The notes: a model not told the origin generated them from the letters alone. A stretch of 26,385 nt of DNA from a virus (IMGVR_UViG_3300010391_000037:1-26385), one strand, 5' to 3'; shown: positions 1 to 7,638, numbered from the stretch's first letter. Made by a program: numbers and translations.

Positions 1-224
1 ACCAGTTGCAGCCCGCCGCCACTTAGAAACACGAGGCTCCAGACCCACTCCGGCGCCACGGCTGCCATCTGCGAGGTGGCCCCGCCCGGATTGAATCGCG
101 TGATACCGGCCAGCAGGCAAACAGCCCACAGGAGCGCAATGGATGCGCTCACCGCCTCCAGCGTATCGGTGCGACTGAGCGCGGCCTGATACCTGAGTAG
201 CCGCTTATATAGTCCAAGCCACAT
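1..224 (-). CDS. Membrane protein, 3' part cut by window edge
   Basis: The reading frame is open from 224 to the window edge, giving about 74 residues without a stop. It begins MWLGLYKRLLRYQ and contains two hydrophobic stretches, around SIALLWAVCLLAGI (residues 29-42) and VWSLVFLSGGG (about 62-72), separated by a short polar loop. It lies 49 bases downstream of a holin-like gene at the end of the operon. A role in lysis or as an accessory membrane protein is therefore plausible but not shown. The ATG at 224 has AGGGGG about 6 bases upstream. In-frame ATGs at 248 and 260 are alternatives, and 248 is also preceded by a G-rich stretch. No family was recognised. Confidence 0.5.
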   Translation of the reverse strand, partial: MWLGLYKRLLRYQAALSRTDTLEAVSASIALLWAVCLLAGITRFNPGGATSQMAAVAPEWVWSLVFLSGGGLQL

Positions 225-273
225 ACTCGGCCCCCTGACTCTCTCCATGGTGGCCCCCATATCATGTGTGCGC

Positions 274-609
274 CTAGAGATTGAAAAGGCCCAGAACGGC
301 CTTACCGGCCGCTATTGTAGCGCTCTTGCCGTTTCTGATGGATTCGTACCCGAACACCGATAGCACCCAACCGCCGATGGCAAGGTCCACGAACTTATCG
401 GCGGCAAACGTTAGCCCCAGCGTCGCGCCCAGGGCCGCACCCAAGATAGCCAGGGGGGCAAGTACCAGGATGCAGACCAGCCCGTAGGCGGGACTCACGT
501 CGTCGCCCTTCACGAGCCAGGATTGCAAGAGCGGCTTTAGTGCGTACTGGAATACAGCCGAGGCGAACGCGGCCACCAGCGCCGTCGTCGTCAGTTGTCC
601 GGTTTCCAT
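274..609 (-). CDS. Putative holin-like small membrane protein
   Basis: This 111-residue protein has three hydrophobic segments, roughly residues 8-27, 42-66 and 71-88. A charged loop near VKGDD separates the first two and a short basic tail region contains RNGKSAT. Size, topology and position after the tail genes resemble phage holins, which permeabilise the host inner membrane at lysis. No specific holin family signature was recognised, so the call rests on topology and context. The start is well supported: TAAGGAGATAC lies directly before ATG 609, one of the strongest ribosome binding sites in the window. It begins 8 bases after the stop of the upstream gene. No endolysin gene is visible next to it. 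Confidence 0.5.
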   Translation of the reverse strand: METGQLTTTALVAAFASAVFQYALKPLLQSWLVKGDDVSPAYGLVCILVLAPLAILGAALGATLGLTFAADKFVDLAIGGWVLSVFGYESIRNGKSATIAAGKAVLGLFNL

Positions 610-617
610 GTATCTCC

Positions 618-905
618 TTACAGGTTTCTAACCTGAACCGTGATGGTGCGCTCGTCGGCCTCGCCATCAGAGCGCGTGATATGGTTCTTGGCCGTGTAAT
701 CCGTGTGGGCTACGCCGCCGGACAACTGCACCACGGCCACGCGGTTGCCAGGCCGGAGTGAGGCCCCCATTTTCGTAATGCCGGAGTCTACTGTCCAGGT
801 GCTGACGGTGATCGTCACGCCGGCCGGCAGGTTCTTCTGATCCCAGTCCACGCCAAACGTGCGATCTGCCCCTACGGCCTTCTCAAACGTCGGTATATCA
901 GCCAT
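618..905 (-). CDS. Small virion-associated beta-rich protein, unknown function
   Basis: This 95-residue protein has alternating beta-strand character: VDWDQKNLPAGVTITVSTWTV, then RVAVVQLSGGVAHTDYTAKN, ending DERTITVQVRNL. The pattern of a WxV strand followed by LSGG and an ITxSDGxxDERTI ending recurs in short proteins near phage tail genes. I take it as an Ig-like or accessory virion protein; the function is unknown. The frame stays open upstream, but that extension is low complexity and overlaps the upstream gene. ATG 905, with GGAGG a few bases before it, is the likely start. A nested palindromic repeat fills the space between this gene and the upstream one. Confidence 0.65.
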   Translation of the reverse strand: MADIPTFEKAVGADRTFGVDWDQKNLPAGVTITVSTWTVDSGITKMGASLRPGNRVAVVQLSGGVAHTDYTAKNHITRSDGEADERTITVQVRNL

Positions 906-940
906 GTTGCCTCCGTCCCCTCCGCCGGGGATGCTATACT

Positions 941-992
941 CGTGCCCACGCCACGTGTCCCCGCCCCGTGGCGGGGACGTGGCGTGGGCGTG
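941..992. repeat. Nested pair of 20-bp palindromes with 4-bp direct repeats
   Basis: The outer palindrome is 945-953 plus 982-988 with a central CGTG, which reconstitutes CCCACGCCACGTGGCGTGGG. It is bounded by CGTG at 941-944 and 989-992. The inner palindrome at 958-977 (TCCCCGCCCCGTGGCGGGGA, 8-bp arms) is bounded by CGTG at 954-957 and 978-981. These are copies of the centre of the outer palindrome. Removing the inner copy plus one CGTG restores a perfect 20-bp outer palindrome. The whole folds as a long GC hairpin in the gap between two genes. It is not followed by a T-tract on the transcribed strand, so it is a poor intrinsic terminator. Confidence 0.85.
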
Positions 993-1000
993 CGCTCTTT

Positions 1001-2623
1001 TCAGCGCCTCGCTAGGTAAATAAAGTCGTCTCCGGGAACGACGTAATCCAGGTCGTCCGCGGGCACCACAAAGGTAAAGTCGTCGACGGGCACAACGTAG
1101 GTATGCTCGGCGTCGGCGTAGAGCACCAGAGTTGCGACGAGGCAAACTCCGAAGACTTCCGCCGACGCGATGCTCACTACCACAATGGTCTGGGCGCCGG
1201 TAAGCGCAATAGTGGGAAGTCCCCACACTTCCGCGCTAACGACTCCCGCAGGCAAGATGAGAACCGCACCCGGCAATAGCGCTGCCAGCCCAAACGCCTC
1301 CGCGCTGGTAATCCCCGTGGGGCTGACCGTGACCGGGCCTGGCGTGAGTGCTGGTGTTCCGAAGGCCTCCGCGCTGCCAATGCCGGCGGGCGCGAGAGCA
1401 ACGCCTATAAACGCGGTGCCAAAGGTTTCACCACTGGCAATCCCGGAAGGGCTTACATTCACCGCCCCAGGAGTCAGGGCGGGTGTTCCCAAAGCCTCTG
1501 CACTGGCAATGCCTGTCGGGGTGATCGTCACGGCCCCCGGCGTCAATGCGGGCGTACCGAACGCTTCTCCTGTGGCTATACCCGTCGGCGATACCGTCAC
1601 AGCCCCAGGCGAGAGGGCTGGCGTGCCGAAGGCTTCTCCTGTGGCTATACCCGTCGGCGATACCGTCACCGCCCCAGGGGTGAGCGCCGGGGTCCCCAAC
1701 GCTCCCGCACTCGCAATGCCAGAGGGGGCCAGGGTAACCGCGCCCGGAGTAAGTACCGCCGTGCCAAATGCTTCAGCGCTGGCAATACCACTGGGAGAGA
1801 TGGTCTGTGCGCCGCCGCCCGCCGGTGGCTTCCCCACCACCATCTGAAAGCGCGGAACCCACAACAGGTCAAAGCGGGTGTCTGGGTCTACCTGGTGCTG
1901 GATTTCTGCCGCTGTCAGCGCGACGTTGTAGTACCGCACGTCATAGAAATGCTGGTCTTGGTTTAGCCAGCGGCCAATGTCAAACGGAGCCGTTGTATTG
2001 GCGAAAGAAGCGTCTGCGGCTGTCCCACTATCCCATGCCCAAGTCAATCTCCTGCCATTCAGATAAATCTGTGGAGTTCCTGCCGGAACCATGACAAAAG
2101 CACAATGGTAAAGAACACCCGTTACCAGATTAGCATCGGTGGACTCACCCGCACTATACAAAGCAGAGCCATCTGCATAGCCAAATGCTACGTATAACTC
2201 ATCGCCGTTCACCCAATGCGTTGCAATATCCCAACAGCGGTTATTACCCGTCGTTGACCACTTACCAATGATGCCATTGCTAATCGGCGCGTCAATGTAC
2301 TTCTGCCAACAGGTAACGGTGAATGGGTTTGCTCCTGGCTCCAGGAGCGCGTTGTCGGCTACGGTCACATGGCCGTCTGCGTTGTTTAAGTCAAGCGCAA
2401 ACCCCATCTCACTGGCGATGGGAGCCGCCGCGCCCAGGATTGAGCCATTCAGAACACCACTCTTACTGTATGGCCCCAGGTCATAGAGCGTGCCCTTCGC
2501 CGTCCGATTCAGCCGATGGTACATCGGCCACCAACCCACCAGGCCCCGATTCTGTATGGAATCGGGGCTACGGGCAAAGTCCTCTGGCGGCTTAGGGAAT
2601 CGCCACGCTCTATGCTGAGACAT
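1001..2623 (-). CDS. LamG-like tail/fibre protein with 23-residue repeats
   Basis: This 540-residue protein has three parts. Residues about 28-245 resemble a concanavalin A-like (LamG) sandwich: GLVGWWPMYHRL, then LDLNNADGHVTV, WDIATHW, IYLNGRRL, FDIGRWLNQDQHFYDVRYYN. That domain usually binds glycans. Residues about 273-500 hold about ten repeats of roughly 23 residues with core GIASAEAFGTPALTPGAV. The C-terminus has three short VVPxDD motifs (YVVPVDDF, FVVPADDL, YVVPGDDF). The protein is probably an adsorption or host-surface-binding component of the virion. Its ATG directly abuts the TAG of the upstream gene. It could instead be a decoration protein; virion location is inferred from context. 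Confidence 0.75.
   Translation of the reverse strand: MSQHRAWRFPKPPEDFARSPDSIQNRGLVGWWPMYHRLNRTAKGTLYDLGPYSKSGVLNGSILGAAAPIASEMGFALDLNNADGHVTVADNALLEPGANPFTVTCWQKYIDAPISNGIIGKWSTTGNNRCWDIATHWVNGDELYVAFGYADGSALYSAGESTDANLVTGVLYHCAFVMVPAGTPQIYLNGRRLTWAWDSGTAADASFANTTAPFDIGRWLNQDQHFYDVRYYNVALTAAEIQHQVDPDTRFDLLWVPRFQMVVGKPPAGGGAQTISPSGIASAEAFGTAVLTPGAVTLAPSGIASAGALGTPALTPGAVTVSPTGIATGEAFGTPALSPGAVTVSPTGIATGEAFGTPALTPGAVTITPTGIASAEALGTPALTPGAVNVSPSGIASGETFGTAFIGVALAPAGIGSAEAFGTPALTPGPVTVSPTGITSAEAFGLAALLPGAVLILPAGVVSAEVWGLPTIALTGAQTIVVVSIASAEVFGVCLVATLVLYADAEHTYVVPVDDFTFVVPADDLDYVVPGDDFIYLARR
1121..1807 (-). repeat. Tandem 69-bp repeats encoding GIASAEAFGTP units
   Basis: About ten in-frame units of roughly 69 bp encode the 23-residue repeats of the LamG-like protein. 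The units at about 1562-1599 and 1631-1668 share a 38-base identical stretch spaced exactly 69 bp apart, which indicates recent duplication. Outer units are more diverged, and one is shortened (GETFGTAFIGVAL). Copy number could vary by recombination. Confidence 0.85.
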
Positions 2624-3199
2624 CTACTGCAATTCCTGAACGATGGGGTCAAAGACAACGTGATGCTCTGCGCTATCGGTATGGAAAGTCGCGCCTGAAT
2701 TGTTCACAACCACCAGGCTACCATACCGCTCTGTTGGCATGAACACACCCACCTCGGCTACCTGTATCGTAGGAGTTGCCTGGGCGGTACAGACGAATGA
2801 GCCGATGAAGTCCAGTTGCTTCAACGACGCGGCCAGGTTAGAACTGTAACCCGCGTAGGCCGAATCTGCGCCGCTGACCGCACCGGCGTTGGCCGTGCCT
2901 GCTGTGGCAGATGGAGAAGGAGCCCAATACAGGTCTATTGTATTCCCCGCCGTAGGTGTGGCTCCTATCTCAAAGGCAGCCCGGACTTTGTAGGCAGCAG
3001 CGAACTTTGTGCCCAGGTCTACCTTTGTACTCTGGCGAGCCGCCCCGTTGGTCACACTCTCCAACAGGAGTTGCACCAGCGTCGGTGTAGCCTCGCGCAG
3101 GTCGTTGGCGGCTGTGGGTGCGAAGTCGGTAGCATCGCGGAGGCATATCTGCTCCGGTACGCCGTCCATGGGGGTGAGTAAAGTTTTGTTAGGAGACAT
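2624..3199 (-). CDS. Virion structural protein, unknown function
   Basis: This 191-residue protein starts MSPNKTLLTPMDGVPEQ and is beta-rich, with strands such as KVRAAFEIGATP, TIDLYWAPSPS, TIQVAEVGVFMP and GSLVVVNNSG. Proteins with the NTIDLYWAPSPS pattern occur near tail fibre genes of siphoviruses; the exact role is unknown. The start ATG at 3199 overlaps the preceding stop as TAATG and has AAGGCGG about 9 bases upstream, so I prefer it to a codon ten residues earlier. The stop abuts the LamG-like gene, consistent with co-translation of an adsorption or accessory tail set. Confidence 0.65.
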   Translation of the reverse strand: MSPNKTLLTPMDGVPEQICLRDATDFAPTAANDLREATPTLVQLLLESVTNGAARQSTKVDLGTKFAAAYKVRAAFEIGATPTAGNTIDLYWAPSPSATAGTANAGAVSGADSAYAGYSSNLAASLKQLDFIGSFVCTAQATPTIQVAEVGVFMPTERYGSLVVVNNSGATFHTDSAEHHVVFDPIVQELQ

Positions 3200-3612
3200 T
3201 ATTGTGCCGCCTTCGCCATAATAATCCAACCGACCTTGATTTCATCCCAGCCGAGTTCGGTGGCGCGGCTGATGGATTCATTGACCAGGGCGGCCAGGGC
3301 TGCAATTGTGGCGGAGCCCGCGCCGAAGATGGTAATAAACCGCGCCCGCGCCCGCTTGCCGGTGGATACGTAGACCGTGCCCATGTGAATCATATTCCAC
3401 ACTTCAGCCTGTAACGCATTGGTTAGGGCTGTGAACTCCGAAGCGATGGTCGCCTCGTAGATTTCGCTACCTTCTAGCGTGGCCCGTTCGCGCGTGCGGT
3501 TCTTGGTGTTGAGGCTCGCGGCTACCTGTGCATCCGTCATGCCCGCGTAGCCACGCCCCAGCGGGTCACTTGTGATTTCCGCTTTGAGTAAGAGCATATC
3601 CGGTTCGGTCAT
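3199..3612 (-). CDS. Conserved phage tail-region protein, unknown function
   Basis: This 137-residue protein has N-terminus MTEPDMLLLKAEITSDPLGRG followed by YAGMTDAQVAASLNTKNRTR. The DPLGRGYxGMTDxxVAxxLNxxNRxR pattern marks a widespread small phage protein found beside tail fibre and tube-like genes, with no settled function. The C-terminal half is helical (AALAALVNESISRATELGW). The protein starts at ATG 3612 with AAGGA and GGTGA upstream, and its TAA overlaps the next ATG by one base. It looks soluble, with no signal peptide. Assignment to the virion is inferred from position. Confidence 0.7.
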   Translation of the reverse strand: MTEPDMLLLKAEITSDPLGRGYAGMTDAQVAASLNTKNRTRERATLEGSEIYEATIASEFTALTNALQAEVWNMIHMGTVYVSTGKRARARFITIFGAGSATIAALAALVNESISRATELGWDEIKVGWIIMAKAAQ

Positions 3613-3628
3613 GTTTCACCGTCCTTGC

Positions 3629-4069
3629 TTACAACTTGAAGATGCGATTTGCCCCGTTGTCCCAGGTCACAGTAATATCACCCCCATTGGCCGTGATGGG
3701 CAAGCCGGTGGCTGTATCTATGAGGGCCACCAGGGGCGAGAGGGCATCGCTGGTGAGCGCCCGGTAAATGAGGATGTACTCAAAAGTGCCTGCCCCTACC
3801 GCCACGAACGTAATGTCGGCAGCATCGCAAACACCAGCAGCCGGGTCAGCAGGTACAACGACCACGCCATCGCCGAAACCCGTAGCCCCGCCGGCGCCGC
3901 CCTTCCGTGCACTGGTAGGTACATCATCCAGGAAATCGTGCGCTGCCAAATCCGGCGTATAGGTAGCGCTATCAACCAGGAAAGCCCGGAAGGTGTTGCC
4001 TCCGTTCTTCCACTGCAAGTCGCCCCGCGCGAACAGGTTGCGGGCGTTGTCGTATAATGCGTTTGCCAT
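3629..4069 (-). CDS. Conserved phage virion protein of the tail-fibre cluster
   Basis: This 146-residue protein starts MANALYDNARNLFARGDLQWKN and contains FRAFLVDSATYTPDLAAHDFLDDV, then a glycine-rich GGAGGATGFGDG turn and a beta-rich end, TVTWDNGANRIFKL. The motif of a short helix, then a DLxW segment, then RAxLVDxAxYTxxxxxHxFLxD, is common to small phage proteins in tail modules. These are often predicted to be virion components, but none is clearly characterised. The start ATG 4069 has AAAGGA upstream and the next gene follows after 16 bases. Confidence 0.65.
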   Translation of the reverse strand: MANALYDNARNLFARGDLQWKNGGNTFRAFLVDSATYTPDLAAHDFLDDVPTSARKGGAGGATGFGDGVVVVPADPAAGVCDAADITFVAVGAGTFEYILIYRALTSDALSPLVALIDTATGLPITANGGDITVTWDNGANRIFKL

Positions 4070-4087
4070 TATCTTCTGTCCTTTCTA

Positions 4088-4414
4088 TTACGTGCCCACG
4101 CCACGTGGCGTGGACGTGGTAGCCGGTGGCTGCGCGGCCCCGCCACCAGCCAGTAAGCGTTTGGCTTTCATTAGCCCGTTGACCTCGCCGCGTATGGCCT
4201 GCATCGCGTCCCGCGCCTCTTCCAGAAACTCGGTATACACCGTCACGTTGGCCTCTGCGGATTTCTGACTTTCCAACGCCTGTTGCAGGAGGCTATCTAT
4301 TATCTGCGTGGGGGTCATCGGCGCGGATGCGGTGGGTGGTTGTTCTGGTCTGGCGGATTGGGAGGGCAGATGTTCAGGCTCCGCCGGATCAGTCGGTTGG
4401 ATTGGTTTGGTCAT
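4088..4414 (-). CDS. Small proline-rich, coiled-coil protein
   Basis: This 108-residue protein has a proline-rich N-terminal third (PTDPAEPEHLPSQS and following). A central helical segment at about residues 34-88 (IIDSLLQQALESQKSAEANV, then EFLEEARDAMQAIRGEVNGL) is likely a coiled coil. The tail is Gly/Pro-rich. The final residues STPRGVGT are encoded by a 24-bp palindromic repeat insertion that keeps the frame and stop; without it the protein would end PPATT. ATG 4414 is chosen over GTG 4417 because GGAG lies 5 bases before the ATG but only 2 before the GTG. Function unknown; small coiled-coil proteins in this position may be chaperones or accessory fibre proteins. Confidence 0.6.
   Translation of the reverse strand: MTKPIQPTDPAEPEHLPSQSARPEQPPTASAPMTPTQIIDSLLQQALESQKSAEANVTVYTEFLEEARDAMQAIRGEVNGLMKAKRLLAGGGAAQPPATTSTPRGVGT
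4091..4118. repeat. 20-bp palindrome flanked by CGTG direct repeats
   Basis: The core is 4095-4114, CCCACGCCACGTGGCGTGGA, with a perfect 18-bp palindrome at 4096-4113. It is bounded by CGTG at 4091-4094 and 4115-4118. The 24-bp unit (core plus one CGTG) lies at the very 3' end of a coding sequence, just before its TAA. It contributes eight codons in frame. It shares its core with the copies at 941-992 and 21123-21150. Confidence 0.85.
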
Positions 4415-4448
4415 CACGTCTCCTTTTATTATCCAGTCTTATACTGGG

Positions 4449-4751
4449 TCAAGGTGTCGGCGTGGGCGTCGGCGTCGCGTAACTGTTGGGGAACCCACAG
4501 TTGCCCCACTGCGTGTTAGACCACGAGCCGGTCAGATCAGGGCTGCGCTTGTCCGAGTAGCCCGCCGTGTTGCCGTAGTCGCGACTGTCCTGTTCCGCCC
4601 CGGCCGCGTTATAGAGTTTAACCGTGCGCGTGCCGCTTGCCGTCGTCAGCGGCAAGGCCGTATCCGCCCGGAAGTACGCGTGCGCGCCCGGATAGACCAC
4701 CGCCCCGTAGGGCAGCGTATAGGTGTAGTTGGTGGAGCCAACGATGCTCAC
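4449..4751 (-). CDS. C-terminal half of a split lamin-tail domain
   Basis: This 100-residue frame starts at GTG 4751, which overlaps the TGA of the upstream gene (GTGA). The sequence YTLPYGAVVYPGAHAYFRAD, then TRTVKLYNAAGAEQDSRDYG, is the second half of a lamin-tail-domain fold. The first half, LRLNEVDYDP to QCIELYW, is the end of the upstream ORF. Reading this frame back across the junction gives AAERDQYYIVSIVGS, a sensible continuation. The two ORFs were therefore probably one coding sequence now separated by a -1 frame change near 4760-4785. The protein ends abruptly in a short Thr-Pro tail (TPTPTPTP), as if a linker lost its next domain. Independent translation by reinitiation is also possible. 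Confidence 0.6.
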   Translation of the reverse strand: MSIVGSTNYTYTLPYGAVVYPGAHAYFRADTALPLTTASGTRTVKLYNAAGAEQDSRDYGNTAGYSDKRSPDLTGSWSNTQWGNCGFPNSYATPTPTPTP

Positions 4752-7630
4752 GATGTAATACTGGTCACGCTCTGCTGCGCGGCCCCGCCCCAGTACAGTT
4801 CAATGCACTGGTCGCCTAACGTGACCTCACCGTCACCGTCATTGTCTATCGTCGGGTCGTAGTCCACTTCGTTCAGTCTCAGCGAGGAGAAAGGCGTCGC
4901 GGTGGGCGTATAGGTCGGCGTAAGCGTGGCCGTCGGCGTGCGCGTAATGGTCGGCGTCGGCGTGGCCGTCGCGGGCGTAGCCGTCGCGGTGGGTGTAACC
5001 GTCGGCGTTACCGTATAGGTTGGCGCGTACAACCGCGCCTCGTCCGTCGTCTGCCGCGTCACCACGATGGCAGTCGCGGTAGGCGTCGGTGTGACCGTAG
5101 GGGTCGGCGTTGGGTTCGTCCAGGCCAGCGAAAGGGAAGGCGGACTGCCCCCCGCGTCATCCAGTACTTCCGGGTCACGCGTCGTTGTCCCGCCAGACGC
5201 CCAGTAAACAATGACCACGAAACTATTGTCCCAACTCACGCCCGCCGTATCCAGCACCTCATTAAGCACGGTAGCGAAATCCGGCGTGGTATAGGTATTG
5301 CCCGCCGTCCACGCGCTGGGCGTGTAGGAGGCGGTCGTGGATGTGCGGGTGCGCTGCGATGGCTTGTTGGTCGTGCAGTCAAAGGTCACGGTGGTCGCGG
5401 TGTTTTGGCCCGCAATGGCGTCAACCATCGCTACGCTGGCCGCCGTGTTTGCCTTAAAGTCAATGGTAGCCGATGACAACTTGGCGGTACTGTTGGGACG
5501 GCTCACGCTGGTAAAGCGGTAGCCCGCGTAATAGATCTCGGAGCCGGAATAACCGAACTTCGCTTCTACCGTGGAGCAGGTCGCCCCCACGTCATAGGCA
5601 TCATCCGCGTTCGCGGCGGGCGTGTAGATCGCCGCCGCGTAGGTGGCCGTCGGCGTGACGGTGGGCGTCGGCGTGTTGGTAGGAGTCGGCGTATTGGTGG
5701 AGTAGGTCGTCGCCGTTGGTGTCGGTTGGTACTGCACTACCAATTTGGGCCGCTTGGCCGTGTCCAGGTTGCCTTTGCTCGCGAAGGCCCAACTGTCCTG
5801 TACCGCGCTATCATTGAAAGCGATGCGCACGCCATAGACCGGCGTACCGGCCACCACCTTCTGCACAAAGTCCAGGACGTTGATCTGCTTGGTCGCCGCC
5901 GGGGTCGCGTTGATGGAAACCGTCGCGATGGGCGTGCCCACGTCCGTCGTCCCCTTCGCGCCCGCCGTCTCCCAGTTAACCCCGCTGGCATACTGGTTCC
6001 AGGTCGCCCCGGCCTCCGTCCAGTCCTTGAGTACCGTCTCGGCCTTGATATTCCCTGTGCCTGCCGAACTTCCCACCGAGACCAGGTACAAATCCAGCGT
6101 GGCCGCCGTGATGGTCGTGTTGGCGGGCAAGTCCAGGCCGCAGAAGTCCAGGAGCATCGGTTGGTAGGAATCCGTCGCGTTGCCGCCCATCGTCACATTG
6201 TAGTTGCCGCCGTAGTTGTTGGTCGGGTTGTATTGGCTGAGGTGGGTATCCTCCATGCAGGTGTAGAGATTCACACCATAGATGTAGGTGACTGTAAGGG
6301 AGGGAGGCGTATTGGTTGGCGTCGGCGTCAGGGTCGGCGTCGGCGTGGGCGTCGGTTCAACGCCCGTCGCCTGGTATGCCCAACGCACGTAATCGGCCCA
6401 CATATCCTGCGCCAGGGTCGCGTTCTGCCAGCCGACGTATAGGCGGTTGGGGCGCGTGGCCCCGTTCAGCGTGTCAATCCCGCTTTGCCACAAGACCTGC
6501 GTCCCGTTCACCTTGAGCAGGATGTAACCCGCCGTGTCGTGGTAATAGACCTCCCACTCCAGGTTATACCAGATTCCCCCGCTCAGGGCCGCCATGCCAC
6601 TGTCAAAGTACGTGGTCGTGTTGGCGTAGTTATAGACGCTCAGTTTGTTGTCGGTGCGCAAGGTCGCGTACTGATGGTGCGTACCGCTCACCGATAAGAT
6701 CGCAAAGGCGGCGCTTTGGTCTACCGTAGCCGAGTAGCGGAACCACATCTGCACCTTGTTATAGTCGTCGCCGGTCGCGATGCCCTTATAGACAAAGCAG
6801 GTATCGGCGTTACTGGACGTCTTATCGCTCTGGTAAGAACCCGTGCCCTCGTTCTTGTTCGTAGTATCCAGCACCACGTCGCAGTTCGCGGGATTGGAAG
6901 CCGTCTTTGCCGTCCAGTTGCCCGGCACCGCTGCGTCATTAGTCTCTGAAAAGCCCCAGGTAGCCGCCGTGGGTGTCGGCGTCTTGGTGGGCGTGTTTGT
7001 TGGCGTCGGCGTCGGCGTGGCATCCCAGGTCACGTCCAGGATAGCCGCCTGCGCCGGGTAGGTGTCATAGAACTTAGGATCGTACTGCGTAGCCCCGGAG
7101 ACGTAGGTGGCGACGAGGGCGATGGTATTTGTCCAGCCTCCCTGCCCTACCACCTCATCTATGATGCTCTGGATGTCCGGGCTGGTGTAGGTCGTACCTG
7201 CCGTGAAGCCGGTTAAGGCCCAGTCCACGTAGGCCGTCGTCTTGGTGCGGCCCGATGGTTTGGCCGCCGAGGAGCCGCAACCGAAGGCGGCGGGACTGGC
7301 CGTCAACTCACCGTAGATACGTATCGTAAGGGCTGCACTGTTGGTCGTGTTCGCCACCAGTTTCAGGTAAGCCGCGCTCGCGCCGCTTGACCCCGCCGGT
7401 CTGGAAACCGACGTCCACCGCCAGCCCGCCGTAAGGTCCTCGCCGGATAGGTTGCCCACCTTGCTACTGACCGTCGTGCAGTTTGTGGTACGGTCATAGG
7501 CGTCATCAGTGTAGGCAGAGACGGAATACGCGGCGGCCCACACTCTTACAGGACGGTTGTTTCCCATCTGAGCCAAAAAGGCCAGCAAGATGAGGGCTAT
7601 CAGGATGACAGCAAAGCGCTTGACTTTCAT
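4748..7630 (-). CDS. Exported multidomain glycan-binding-like protein with Thr-Pro linkers
   Basis: This is a 960-residue protein. The N-terminus is a signal peptide: MKVKR, hydrophobic FAVILIALILLAFLA, then a likely cleavage after VWA. Domains in order: a DAYD domain (about 35-202, two conserved Cys), a ConA-like sandwich (225-421, paired Cys), a DNRLRE/CBM96-like beta-sandwich (448-634), a second DAYD domain (668-838), and the first half of a lamin-tail domain (916-960). Thr-Pro linkers join them. The DNRLRE match includes VLKDWTEAGATWNQY and YGVRIAFND. Such modules are typical of extracellular Chloroflexota proteins. No catalytic domain was recognised. ATG 7630 has AGGTG 5 bases upstream and is preferred over GTG 7636. 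The protein may be an exported surface-acting product rather than a virion part. Confidence 0.7.
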   Translation of the reverse strand: MKVKRFAVILIALILLAFLAQMGNNRPVRVWAAAYSVSAYTDDAYDRTTNCTTVSSKVGNLSGEDLTAGWRWTSVSRPAGSSGASAAYLKLVANTTNSAALTIRIYGELTASPAAFGCGSSAAKPSGRTKTTAYVDWALTGFTAGTTYTSPDIQSIIDEVVGQGGWTNTIALVATYVSGATQYDPKFYDTYPAQAAILDVTWDATPTPTPTNTPTKTPTPTAATWGFSETNDAAVPGNWTAKTASNPANCDVVLDTTNKNEGTGSYQSDKTSSNADTCFVYKGIATGDDYNKVQMWFRYSATVDQSAAFAILSVSGTHHQYATLRTDNKLSVYNYANTTTYFDSGMAALSGGIWYNLEWEVYYHDTAGYILLKVNGTQVLWQSGIDTLNGATRPNRLYVGWQNATLAQDMWADYVRWAYQATGVEPTPTPTPTLTPTPTNTPPSLTVTYIYGVNLYTCMEDTHLSQYNPTNNYGGNYNVTMGGNATDSYQPMLLDFCGLDLPANTTITAATLDLYLVSVGSSAGTGNIKAETVLKDWTEAGATWNQYASGVNWETAGAKGTTDVGTPIATVSINATPAATKQINVLDFVQKVVAGTPVYGVRIAFNDSAVQDSWAFASKGNLDTAKRPKLVVQYQPTPTATTYSTNTPTPTNTPTPTVTPTATYAAAIYTPAANADDAYDVGATCSTVEAKFGYSGSEIYYAGYRFTSVSRPNSTAKLSSATIDFKANTAASVAMVDAIAGQNTATTVTFDCTTNKPSQRTRTSTTASYTPSAWTAGNTYTTPDFATVLNEVLDTAGVSWDNSFVVIVYWASGGTTTRDPEVLDDAGGSPPSLSLAWTNPTPTPTVTPTPTATAIVVTRQTTDEARLYAPTYTVTPTVTPTATATPATATPTPTITRTPTATLTPTYTPTATPFSSLRLNEVDYDPTIDNDGDGEVTLGDQCIELYWGGAAQQSVTSITS
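4892..5117 (-). repeat. Thr-Pro linker repeats (GC-rich hexamer tracts)
   Basis: Tracts of ACGCCG/ACGCCC-type hexamers on the coding strand encode TPTxTPT linkers. Further tracts in the same gene lie near 5637-5730, 6308-6357 and 6967-7022, with a terminal one at 4452-4480. They join folded domains and are likely sites of recombination or misassembly. Confidence 0.8.
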
Positions 7631-7638
7631 GTTCACAC

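Noticed and set aside
944-989. Hairpin as a rho-independent terminator
   Set aside because: There is no T-tract after the stem on the minus strand, and genes continue downstream with good ribosome binding sites. The plus-strand CTTTT is separated from the stem and no plus-strand gene ends there.
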